Shown: positions 40,513 to 50,700 of the stretch, piece after piece
Layout of the letters: every line of letters starts with the position of its first letter
Position numbering within the stretch: position 1 is the stretch's first letter
From: Tritrichomonas musculus
Lineage: Eukaryota; Parabasalia; Tritrichomonadida; Tritrichomonadidae
Length of the DNA stretch: 64,000 bases
Assembly (NCBI GenBank): GCA_039105265.1
Contig: JAPFFF010000006.1
Location: forward strand, 2,604,001 to 2,668,000
Direction: 5' to 3'
Notes under the pieces: generated by a model
Told to the model about the DNA's origin: nothing
The model's input: the letters and a program-made list of their open reading frames with translations, nothing else
Databases searched by the model: none
Translations under genes and position numbers: made by a program

Positions 40513-42597
40513 ATGACATATAGAGCACGCAATGCTAAAACTCCACCATCACGCCGAATACCTCCACGTGAAAGATATGTATCACCTCGAGGAATTATTA
40601 CTCCAGTATCTGATAGAGTTGTTCAACCTTACCGATCTTTTCGGGATTCATCACCAAGAGGACAAAGCACAAATGGCTTGCCAATGCCATCGATTAGATC
40701 AAAAAGTCCAGCTCCAATTCATCCCACTGGGCCAATACCCCGACAACAACAACAGCACCCACAAAAAAGTATATCACCAATTGTTCGCCATGCACCAATC
40801 ACAGGAGAAGAAGCACTGACAAAATACGAATCACTTTTAACTCCATATGAAAAGAATGAAATTTTAGATTATCAGGAAGTATATTACGTTGGATATCTTC
40901 AAAAAAAAGTAAAATCAGGCAAACCAGATTCAGACAATTATGGATTTGACTTAGGAACCAATCATTATAAAGCTAGTATGGGAGATCATCTTTTGTACAG
41001 ATATGAAATTCGATCAATTCTTGGAAAAGGCGCTTTTGGACAAGTTCTTCGCTGTACAGATCATAAAACAAAAGAAACAGTTGCTGTTAAAATTATTGTC
41101 AATACTCCTCAAATGAAAAAACAAGGAGAAGCGGAAATATCGATGGTTACTTTTTTAAATGAAGAAGATCCAAATGATAGCAATTGCATTGTCCGTGTTC
41201 TAAATACATTCCATTTTCGAAATCATTCGTGCATAGTTTTTGAGATGCTAGGCAAAAATTTGTACGAGTTTAGTAAATCCAATTATTTTAAACGTGCAGC
41301 AATCAATCAAGTTCGAACAATCGGAAAGCAAATATTGAAAGCAATTAAATTTACACATAGCCGAGGTATCGTTCATTGCGACATGAAACCAGAGAATGTT
41401 CTCCTTTTACTTGGATCAAATGTTAAGATTAAAGTAATTGATTTCGGAAGCGCTTGTTATATTGGACAAAAGCATTTTGATTACATCCAAAGTCGTTTTT
41501 ATAGAGCTCCTGAAGTGATGTTGGGTATTCCTTACGGACCTCCAATGGATATCTGGTCATTTGCATGCGTAATTGCCGAATTAGCAATTGGGAAACCACT
41601 ATTTCCAGGTCAAAATGAATGCCATCAACTTCAATTACAAATGCAAATTCTCGGAAATATACCTGATAGCGTAATGAGTCAAGCAACCAGAAGAGATGTA
41701 TTTTTTGATGAATCAGGAAAGATATTTCCAGTAAATGGCCGCCGTAAAAAGGTTGGATCCGTTTCTCTCCAAAAAATGACAGGAATCACAGATCCTGACT
41801 TGCTTGATCTGCTTCAGAGATGCTTTGAATGGGACCAAAAAGACAGAATAACTGCTGCAGAAGCTCTTAAACACAAATTTTTCGAAGGAACAACAAAGAA
41901 ATCAAACAGTAAAGAGAGGATCAAAGATAGTAATGATGAAAATTTAAAAACTACCAATTCTTCAAATTCAAATTCATTTATAAATGATAATGAAATGGAT
42001 AACAAACCCCCTACCAAAAATATCAGCACAAATCCAGTTAAAAAAGTTCATAATCGTTCGAATCATATAAAACGGTATGTTTCTCCATCAAATTACGCTT
42101 ATCAACCGAACATTAATAATAGTACAAAAGTTGCTTTAAATGCAAGGAAAAAATCTCCTGCTTCTTTAAGTGTGAATGCTGTTGATACAAGTGGAAAAAA
42201 GAGGCAAAAAAGTACTAATGAAAGATTATATGACCATAAGATAGGCTATACATATAGCAATTTGAATTCGGGCTTATATAAAAGCAAAAATAAATCAAAA
42301 AGTCCAAGATTATCTAATGATACAAATATTACCAGAACCAAGAAAATAACTCCAACTTCATCACCAATTTCATCTTCTTATCAATCCCCTACTAAAAAGA
42401 CATCATCACTTCAAAAATCTACGAAAAATAAAACATCTAATATTCGTTCTCAAAATAAGAATTCGTCTTCATTGATGACATCAAAAAATCAAGTAAGTAA
42501 AGTTAGCCAAAACCATATAAAGAATGATTCACAAATTCCAAGAAAGAAAAGCCCTAGAAGGAAATCACCATCTTTTATGGTTCCTACTGGCTATTAA
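40513..42597 (+). CDS. DYRK-family dual-specificity protein kinase
   Basis: The ATG at 40513 is used (694 residues); the frame is open 8 codons further only from a TTG. A basic Pro/Ser/Arg-rich N-terminus is followed by the DYRK homology box (LTPYEKNEILDYQEVYYVG, about 105-125) and the kinase domain (about 165-460). The domain has GKGAFGQV, VAVKII, HCDMKPENVLLL, DFGSA and QSRFYRAPEVMLG. The activation loop reads FDYIQSR, so the second, autophosphorylated Tyr of the YxY motif is kept while the first is Phe. A long basic Ser/Lys/Asn tail (about 465-694) with repeated SP sites is probably disordered. DYRKs autophosphorylate on Tyr and then act on Ser/Thr of proteins controlling growth and differentiation. 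Confidence 0.92.
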   Translation: MTYRARNAKTPPSRRIPPRERYVSPRGIITPVSDRVVQPYRSFRDSSPRGQSTNGLPMPSIRSKSPAPIHPTGPIPRQQQQHPQKSISPIVRHAPITGEEALTKYESLLTPYEKNEILDYQEVYYVGYLQKKVKSGKPDSDNYGFDLGTNHYKASMGDHLLYRYEIRSILGKGAFGQVLRCTDHKTKETVAVKIIVNTPQMKKQGEAEISMVTFLNEEDPNDSNCIVRVLNTFHFRNHSCIVFEMLGKNLYEFSKSNYFKRAAINQVRTIGKQILKAIKFTHSRGIVHCDMKPENVLLLLGSNVKIKVIDFGSACYIGQKHFDYIQSRFYRAPEVMLGIPYGPPMDIWSFACVIAELAIGKPLFPGQNECHQLQLQMQILGNIPDSVMSQATRRDVFFDESGKIFPVNGRRKKVGSVSLQKMTGITDPDLLDLLQRCFEWDQKDRITAAEALKHKFFEGTTKKSNSKERIKDSNDENLKTTNSSNSNSFINDNEMDNKPPTKNISTNPVKKVHNRSNHIKRYVSPSNYAYQPNINNSTKVALNARKKSPASLSVNAVDTSGKKRQKSTNERLYDHKIGYTYSNLNSGLYKSKNKSKSPRLSNDTNITRTKKITPTSSPISSSYQSPTKKTSSLQKSTKNKTSNIRSQNKNSSSLMTSKNQVSKVSQNHIKNDSQIPRKKSPRRKSPSFMVPTGY

Positions 42598-42806
42598 GTG
42601 TTTACGTTTATTTTTCTTCTGTGTTTTAATATATAATAAATAGTTATGTTTGATGTATTGTTAACTTATATTTCTTTGTCCGAAAAGTAGATATACTTTA
42701 TAAATAATATCAATTCAAAAAGTTCGACTTTTTCAATCATATCATTTAAAAAGTTTTTATTATTTATATTAATATAATCTGTTAAATAACAAAGAAAACA
42801 ATCAAT

Positions 42807-42835
42807 TTAATTAGAATCATCAGCATCATCGCTAC

Positions 42836-42869
<34 letters not shown>

Positions 42870-44426
42870 GCTATTATTATTATTATTGTTGTTGTTACTG
42901 TTACTATTGTCATTGCTATTGCTACCATTTTCTATTTGATCAATATTAGTAGGAAAATGTGAAACAGAATTGTGTCTCGATTGATAACTAGCGGTTGAAC
43001 AACAAGAATTATAATCATCATAGCTGATTGTTGGCATTGATTTGAAATCAGACGAAGACATTGGAACCCTCCAAGTTGGATTGATGGGCACAATGAAAGG
43101 ATAAAATCCATCTCTACAAAGTTTAACAATTGCTGGCTTTGGAAACATGAATGCTTCACCATCAACTTGATAATAAATTTTTTGAGTTGTTTCAAGCCGT
43201 GCTCCTCTTGCTTGTCCATGCGAACGCGGTAAAACAAATCCAAGGTTTGTCATTGCAAGACGTGTTGCACCTTTGTTAATAAGAATTTCAAATTTTCCAT
43301 CTGACATATCAGCTTTGTGCTTACCACGCCAAAGAAGCCTTCCAGCATACATATTTCTCGAAGAGAGAAATGTTATTGTTTGCTCGCTATTTTTGGCTTT
43401 AAAAATTGTTTCTGGATATTTGGTAAATACATTTTCATCATCAATATAGTTATTAAGAACATTTTCATCATCGTTAGTGGCAACATTGGAATTGTCATTA
43501 TTGTTATTATTATTAGAATTTGCATTTTCGTTGTTTTCATCATGATGGGAATCACCATGAGATTCGTTCTGATTGTTTTCATGGTGAGATTTATGATGAA
43601 CATGATGAGTCGAATCATTATTATGAGACTCATTTTCACCATCATTATCATCGTCATCATTATCATGATTTTCATTCTTTTTCTTTTTCTTATCTTTCTT
43701 TGGTTTATCCTTCTTTTGCTTATCACTCTTTTCTGTTTGCTCAGCTTCTTCACCAAAAAGATGAATTTCAGCCAGCTGACTTAGTTTAGTTTTATCTGTT
43801 AAAAAATGCGCGCCAGCTGGAACATAAAGAGCAAATGACCCTAGACGAGTAGATGGATTCCTTGCTGCACGCATTTCGGCATATTCATAAGTAACACCAG
43901 CATCAACACCAATTGAAAAATAATTAACAAATCGGTGCCGTACTTGAATATCATTGGGCGTATCTTTATCTGCTATAGTAATTGACCAGCGATCTATCAT
44001 CTTGATTGTTTTTGACTTTGCTATTTCATTAATTTTATCAAATATATATTTTAATGAGCCTGATGATGTCCCAGTTCCCCATCCAATCGAATTGCTCATG
44101 TCATTTCCTGTTCCTAATGGAATTATAGCCAATGGCGGCTTGACCGAACCATCGCTTGAAAAAAGATCAGATAATAAGTTCATGACCCAGTTGATTGTTC
44201 CATCACCACCACAAGCAATACATCGAAGTTTTGGGTTAGAAATTACTTCGTATTGATCCTCATAAAATGTTTCAGCTTCCTCTGGAAGCTTAACAGTATA
44301 AAGGTTTGGTACATCTTTACATTTTTTGATTAAATCTTTACCAAGACCACCACCTGCAAGGTGATTGATGAATATAAGTATTGGATTTTCAATTTCGAAT
44401 TCTTCTTTTTTAATATGTTTAGACAT
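42807..44426 (-). CDS. Diacylglycerol kinase with low-complexity insertion
   Basis: The ATG at 44426 is used (539 residues); nine further upstream codons start with TTG. The catalytic domain (about 15-140) has GGGLGKDLI and the nucleotide-binding GGDGTINWV, then PLGTGNDMSNSIGWG. The DAGK accessory domain follows (about 165-230, with NYFSIGVDAG), resuming after the insertion with LSSRNMYAGRLLWRG and DGEAF. A charged Lys-then-His/Asn/Asp insertion (about 235-335) splits the accessory domain. The C-terminus is a poly-Asn/Ser run encoded by ATT repeats on the plus strand (42838-42900). There is no C1 domain or membrane segment. It should phosphorylate diacylglycerol to phosphatidic acid. Confidence 0.9.
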
Positions 44427-44712
44427 ATTATAAATTAATCTTTTTACGATCAAAATTTCAAATTTGTTTATTTATCAGCCAGTATCCAATTGAAAAAGTT
44501 ACAATTGAAAAGATAATTTATTATTTTAATTCAATATAATTCAAAATTTGAACCAAATTATTAAAAATTACCAAATTAAAAATATTCTATCTTTATCTTA
44601 CTTAATCTTAAACAAATACATTTTATTATTTTCTCAAATTAATTATTTATAATCATTAATAATTAAAAATTAAACATATTTTATTAATTCGAATTAAGGC
44701 TGAATATATCTA

Positions 44713-44958
44713 CATTCAAATTCACAGACCACTTTTTGAAAAGAGCTCATGACTTCAACATTTGATAGTAATCTATCCTTTTGGGTTACAATTTTTACCG
44801 AGTCTTACCGCCACCCGCGGGGTCTCGGCTGCGCTCGATGCCCGCTAGGCGGTATGCAGACTTCGGTTAAAAATATGCAAGAATGAAAGGACAGATATGC
44901 ATTCAAAATATTGAGGTCATTTTGCTTCTTACCAAAAAGTGGACGGTGAATTTGAATG
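44713..44958. mobile_element. Foldback (MITE-like) element with GC-rich core
   Basis: The two ends are inverted copies: CATTCAAATTCACAGACCAC on the left, and an imperfect complement ending GTGAATTTGAATG on the right. Pairing continues inwards through ATCTATCCTTT/AAAGGACAGAT and TTTTTACCGA/TCGGTTAAAAA words. The whole 246 bp can thus fold into one long hairpin. The core (about 44800-44872) is strikingly GC-rich with the stem ACCGCC/GGCGGT enclosing CCCGCGGGG and CTCGGCTGCGCTCGA-like stems. It contains no gene. It has the size and symmetry of a MITE, but the target duplication is unclear (TA at the left edge, ATA at the right). Confidence 0.6.
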
Positions 44959-45074
44959 ATACAAAAAATCGGCCTCGAATTTTTCATAATTATCATTTTT
45001 AAAACTATCCAAAGAGTTTTGTTGAAATGGCTAATTATTTAAAACTTTATAAATCAAAAAAAAAAAAAAAAAAA

Positions 45075-45229
45075 GGAGATATTTTTTGCCCCCATGAGTA
45101 GCTACTCATGGTTTTTTTCACAAAAGTGCAAAAAAGTTCTCGCCGATTTTTTCTGAAGTACGATACAGGGTCAATATTGACCTTAACCGTTGGGGTCAAA
45201 AGAGATTGGGGGCAAAAAATATCCCCCCC
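45075..45229. mobile_element. Small MITE-like element with G/C-terminated inverted repeats
   Basis: The left end GGAGATATTTTTTGCCCCC (45075-45093) pairs with the right end at 45208-45229. The shared 16-mer is GATATTTTTTGCCCCC, with G/C runs beyond. Inside are the perfect 20-bp palindrome CCATGAGTAGCTACTCATGG (45092-45111) and GGTCAATATTGACC (45169-45182). It is flanked by a 19-A run on the left and a 7-A run on the right. No coding sequence is present. Confidence 0.55.
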
Positions 45230-45777
45230 AAAAAAATAACCCTTTGCAGAAAAAATACGTTAAGTCAAAAAAGTGGAATTTGAATTAGTTTGTTTGACCA
45301 AATAGGTTTAAAATTCCCAATTCCAAGAAAACCTCTAAAAGTCCAAAAAAAAAGTCCATGCATTCAAAATCCAACTTTTTTAATTAATTATTTGAGTAAA
45401 TATTTATCCAATTTTCTTTTGAAATTTCAGTAAAAAAATTCTGAATAAAAACGTATTTAAACGTGCGTCATTCAAAATATTGTATTAGATTTCATAAATT
45501 AAAAAGTCCAAAAAATCTAAGAAGTATACATTTTTTGATTTTTACAGTGTTAAAAAAGCCCTCTAAAAAAGTCCAACAATTAAATAGTCCAAAGTCCACA
45601 AGGGTTAAAAAAAAAAAAATATTTTTGTTACTTTTTGATACTTCAATTATATTTCCAATGAATAAAATCATTGACATTTTAATTATTTTATGAATATATT
45701 TTCTTTAATGTCATTAGGAAATAATAAAAGAAGGTTCTCTGACATAATAACATCAGATGTTATTAATAATTTAATTA

Positions 45778-47166
45778 CCATCACTGGACAAGCCTCATAT
45801 TTTATATATATCGGCCTCATACTAATTGTGAAAGCAAAACAAAATTTTGAAAGAGAATTTCTGATTTTTTTTTTTAATCAGAAAAATTTGAATTCATAAT
45901 ATGAGGTTGATTTAAATAGTTTATTATAATTCTATATTTTTTTGTGACATGCTATATGAAAAGGTGGCTGAATAATTAATAATAAATGAGCTTTTGCAAA
46001 TGAACAAAGGAAGAAACAGAAACTTTTTCAAAGATTCAAATGGAAATTTGCGATTTAAAAGTTGGTGGATATTCAAATATTGAAATTGCCAAGCGTTTTG
46101 ACATTACACCTCAAGCTATTTATAACTCTATCCGAACAACTTTAACAGGAAACCGTTGGACTCCGCATGAATCAAGAGGTGGAGGTTAAAAATACTTAGG
46201 TGATGTAGAAATTTCTACTTTCTTTAAAAAAAATAGAAGAATGTTATTTAAATCTGAATTGTCTTAAAACTGTAGAAGCAGTTCAACTTGCCTACGAACT
46301 CAGAGCAAATCGTTATTTTCGTTGTTTACAGATACTTGATTGTTTAAAGAATGTCTTTAAATCTAGTCGTGCAAAACAGAAATTCTAAAGAACGGATTCA
46401 GAATAAGTGGTTTGGCTCCATTCGATGAAAATGTTATAATGAGCAGTTAATGTATAAATAAAAACATTCCAGAAATAAACGTTCCCAATGCAGGACAGGA
46501 TTTAACCTCAGAAAAAAACCGGTTGGAACAATACAATAAAGAAAGTTATTTTCATGCTGATGATATCGATCAAATAATGAAAATAGAATATCCTGCAATC
46601 AGAGCCATATTAGAAATAAATAATCATTCATCAGGAATAATATTAAATAAACTTCCGTCTTTGTTTATCAAATGCGATAATAACAAATATCAAAAAGTTT
46701 CTTTTTATTAAATTATTTAATTTATCATTCATTTATATGTATTTTTTTTTGTATCATTTTTGTTGATCAAGCTCTTTTTTTCTTGAATTGAACCTGAAAA
46801 TATAATAAGCATTTCCTTCTTTTGTAAATGTAATTATTTTTTTTAAAAAAAATAGCCATTAAAGATCATTAAATTGCAAGCCTCCTGATGTTCAGGAGGA
46901 AAATGAAAAGGGAAATTTAAAAATATCTTTTTAAGAAATTGTTTGTCTTGTTTTTTTCCTTCATAAATATTGAATGTCTTGTTTTTTTCCTCACAAATAT
47001 TGAATGTCTTGTTTTTTTAATATTCAAATTCTATGAATTTATTTCTGAAAAATTAAATACAACTCTGAATATTTGATATTTATTATCAAAAAATTTGTAT
47101 GAAATTGATTGCTTTCACAATTTATATGAGGCTTAATATGAGAATGAATACTCTGTCCAGTGATGG
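45778..47166. mobile_element. Tc1/mariner-superfamily transposon, internally deleted
   Basis: Terminal inverted repeats of about 60 bp begin CCATCACTGGACA on the left (45778). They end with the complementary TGTCCAGTGATGG on the right (47154-47166). The arms share further blocks (GCCTCATA, AATTGTGAAAGCAA). TA lies directly outside both ends (45776-45777 and 47167-47168), the target duplication of Tc1/mariner elements. Inside is a decayed transposase lacking its DDE core. The total length is 1389 bp. Confidence 0.8.
46003..46711 (+). pseudogene. Transposase remnant (HTH part and C-terminus, catalytic core missing)
   Basis: An open piece to a TAA at 46187-46189 encodes a helix-turn-helix region (GGYSNIEIAKRFDITPQAIY) followed by RWTPHES. 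A frameshifted continuation (about 46195-46385) has YLGDVEIS and then LNCLKTVEAVQLAYELRANRY, a pattern of trichomonad DDE transposases ahead of the catalytic core. The sequence then jumps to ISGLAPFDENVI (about 46405-46440), typical of the transposase C-terminal region, and ends in a 62-codon frame (46523-46711). The whole DDE domain is absent. It lies inside the inverted repeats at 45778-47166 and is therefore non-autonomous. Confidence 0.7.
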
Positions 47167-47753
47167 TATAATGGTGAAAAATTTCATTTTTTTATTTGAT
47201 TTTCGTTTTAATGTCTGAATAGTTTCGTTTATTTGTAAATAATAATATTAATTATTTGAATTAAAATCTGATATTTTTTTCATTACATTTTTTTCAGAAA
47301 TCGATAGTCACAAGATAGACAATATCATCAATTATTTATATTATCCTAATATTTTGATTTGAAAAAGATTTAAATAATTCACTATCCATTAACTTTTCCA
47401 TATAAAAATAATTATGAATTGTTTATTAATATTTTATTATGTTATAATTGCAATGTTTGTATCTTTGCGCCCTCATAATTATATCTCAATGACAAGTTAT
47501 TGAAAAAAAGCAGGTTTCTCAAAAAGTATACGTTTTTTTTTTCCCCCTCAACAAATTTTCTGATAAAATAATGAGAGTTTGAGAAAGACAATCAATATTT
47601 TATCAGAATTTTTTTGAGGAAATAAATATAATTGATTCAACTCACTAATCAAAATTTTAATTGAATATTTGAATACTATCTTATTTTGAGAGGATATTTT
47701 CTTTTGATAAAATACCAATTTCTTTTTGGCTTTGATTTCTTTCCAAATTTGAA
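47167..47753. other. Intergenic region with surface-gene promoter
   Basis: This AT-rich stretch runs from the transposon end to the giant surface gene. The last 150 bp share words with the sequence before the paralogue at 62829 (ATTGAATATTTGAATA and ATTTCTTTTTG), so a common promoter segment is likely there. Confidence 0.4.
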
Positions 47754-50700
47754 ATGTTTTTTCTTATTTCTCTTGTCTTTGCGAAAAATTATTGCATTGA
47801 AAAAAGATCGGGTGATTGTTTAAAGAAGTGTTCAAAATATCATACTTTTTTTGATGATATTTTTTCAAAAATACCATCTGATTCAGAATTAAATAATGAT
47901 GAAACTCATAATATTTATATTTCAGATAATTTTCTTTTTTTAAAAACAAAAAATAAATTAATTTTTTGTGATCCATCGAATTATCTTATTTATCCCCAAC
48001 ATATTTCATCGCTTAAAATCAAAAACAATATTACGATAAATAATGATAATAATATTTCATTAAATGTACCAATATTATTTCATACTCTTAAGAATGTTAA
48101 TCTTGAAGTTGATACTAATAAAACAAATATTTATTCACCCATTATTTTAGAGGCGACAAATACAAATACAGAAATGAATATAAAATTTAATTCCGATACA
48201 ATTCCACGAAATTTACTTTCAATTTCACAGAAATCCGAAAAATTCCGAATTTCAAATCTCACGAATAAAGTAAAGAATATTTTCAATACCACAGAGAAAA
48301 TATTAGAACTAAAACAAAAAATTTATTGTATTTCAGATAAATCAGACAAATGCAAGGGCTATCCTGTATCTGATTTGACATTCATAAATTCAACCAGAGA
48401 TATTGTCGATCAAGATTGTTATATTATCATTGACACCCCGATTCCCCAATTTTACGATCCATATTCTAATTCCAAAGTAAACATAACTTGTCTTTCTGGT
48501 TCTGATTTAACAGTTAATATGTATAATCTTGATAATGATCAGATTTTGACATTAAATAAAGATTCAATCCAAGTAAAAAATATTTTTATTGAAGGAAGAG
48601 GCAGCATTACAATCGTGACTTATTATAATTTTATTCTTAATTGCGCAACGACAACAAACAATCTTAATTTTACTCTTAAAAGTCGATTTCCTTTAAATTA
48701 CGATTTTTCAAAAATATCAGCGCCATCAAATGGAAAAACCGCTACTCTTTCAAATAAAATCAAAGTTTCAGAATTCAGTGTTTTTCATGGTGACAGAAGT
48801 TTGTTGGGACTATTTGAGGAAGGGAAGTTCATTTGTGATGATGAAATAACAAGATATGACATATCTTCTTCCAATTTGAAAGAATACGTTTTTAACAACA
48901 TGAGTTATCATTTCAAAGAAGGGAATCACGAAATTCCTGTAGCATGGAAGAAAAGGAGTACTTTTTATGGGACTCCAAAAACAACTTTTACATTTAATGA
49001 TGTTCATTCATTTTATGATAATACCATAGATTACTTTATTCGTCTTAGTGACTACAAATCAGTAACGATCAAACCGTCAAAACAATTATATATTCAATCT
49101 TTTTCAGATAAACCGAAACATAATTTCACCATTCATGTTGACCATGACTTTATCATGGAAGGCAAAAAATACGATGATCCATACCATGATCGAGATGAAG
49201 TTGAAGATCGCTGGTGCAGCATTACAGGAAGAGGAACAATCAAATTCATTTCAGAAGATTTCATGGAGGACGTCAAATATTTCTGTAGATACAATAAAAA
49301 TGATATAAAATTTGAATATCTTAGTCAATCAAGTCAGCCACGCTATTATGTTTGTGTTGGACAAACAAGCCAGGATAGATGCAGATCAGAAATCAAAGGT
49401 GTTAAATTTGGTACTGATGCTGAATTTTTATGGGTTCGAAACATCGACTCAATTAACCGCATTTCTTATCGTAAAACAGCATACATCACTGATTATCAAT
49501 ACACAACTTATTATTATTCTGATGTTGTCCTCACAGCAAATGCAAATCTCGTCATTGACAGCTCTTCTTCAATAACTATAAAGAGAAATGGAATTAATTA
49601 CTTTATTGCCCAAGACAAGAAAGCAAAACTCACAGTTCTGTTGGAAAAAGGATACAGCAGTAGGTATAGTAAATTAGGATTTTATATGTATTATAATGCA
49701 GATCCAACAGAAATTGATTTTCGTGTTTACTTTTATTATGAACATATTCAGCTATTCACGTATTACAGAGAGGAATATAATAAGTCAGCGATTCCAATTG
49801 AAGGAAGATGCATGATTTATATGAGAGAGCAATATGTTCCAATGATAAACTTTTTCAAATATCCAAGCTCAATCGGATTTGCAATCAACACTAACAATGA
49901 TTTTCATCAGATATGTTATGCAAACAAAGTCAATGAATGCACTGAATTAAATGACTTTGTTTTAGCCAAGAATTATGATGAATTCACTGAATTCGATAAA
50001 AATTCATCAAGTGCGGATATTCATATATTCAAAAGCATATTTTTACAAATGGATCTTAATTCGTACAAAGGTACTCAATTCAAGTGCAGAAGAGATAGCA
50101 TAACAATTGGAATCAAAGTTCCAAATGACTCGCTGATTAATTTTGAATCATCTTCAATATATGTCATTTCTGATAAAAAATATAACTTTTACCAAGAGAG
50201 TTATTTTAAGATTAGTTATGCTTTTGATCTTAAAAAAGCAGTTACTTTCGATTGTTCAAGCAGCTATTATTATTATTCATACCATAAATATGATTTTACG
50301 AGTTCAGAAGAGAGTGTTTACATTATGGCAAATCCTGAAGTGAAAAAGATGAAACACATTTCAGTTTCAGGTGATTTTTACATTACATCACCAGTTCCTC
50401 AATACCTCAGACCTTTGTTTGATGATAATGTTATTATTAATCAATCATCAAATTGGACTTATCTTCATTATAGTGGAGAAGGACGCGAACTTTATGAATC
50501 ACTCCCATCCACTTATTATAAAGACTATTTTAAAAGTGATGACGATCTCTCAAGAAACATCGTTCTTGCAGTTGGACCAAACGACAACATATCATTTCCA
50601 CGTCAATGGAGAAAAGAACACAATGTTATCATCTTACAAAAAAACCGAAACTTTTTAATTGATGAACCAACTAATCTGACATTTTGTTATGATGGAATGA

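Noticed and set aside
43317-43789. Plus-strand hydrophobic frame of 155 codons resembling a multi-pass protein.
   Set aside because: It is antisense to the His/Asn/Lys-rich insertion of diacylglycerol kinase; the low complexity creates it.
44800-44875. The GC-rich core looked like a possible tRNA or ribozyme.
   Set aside because: It lacks a TTCGA-type T-loop, a cloverleaf and any hammerhead core that I can place. Its pairing continues outwards into the foldback arms, which a mobile element explains better.
45690-45899. A 69-codon plus-strand frame.
   Set aside because: It runs through the left inverted repeat of the Tc1/mariner element and has no independent support.
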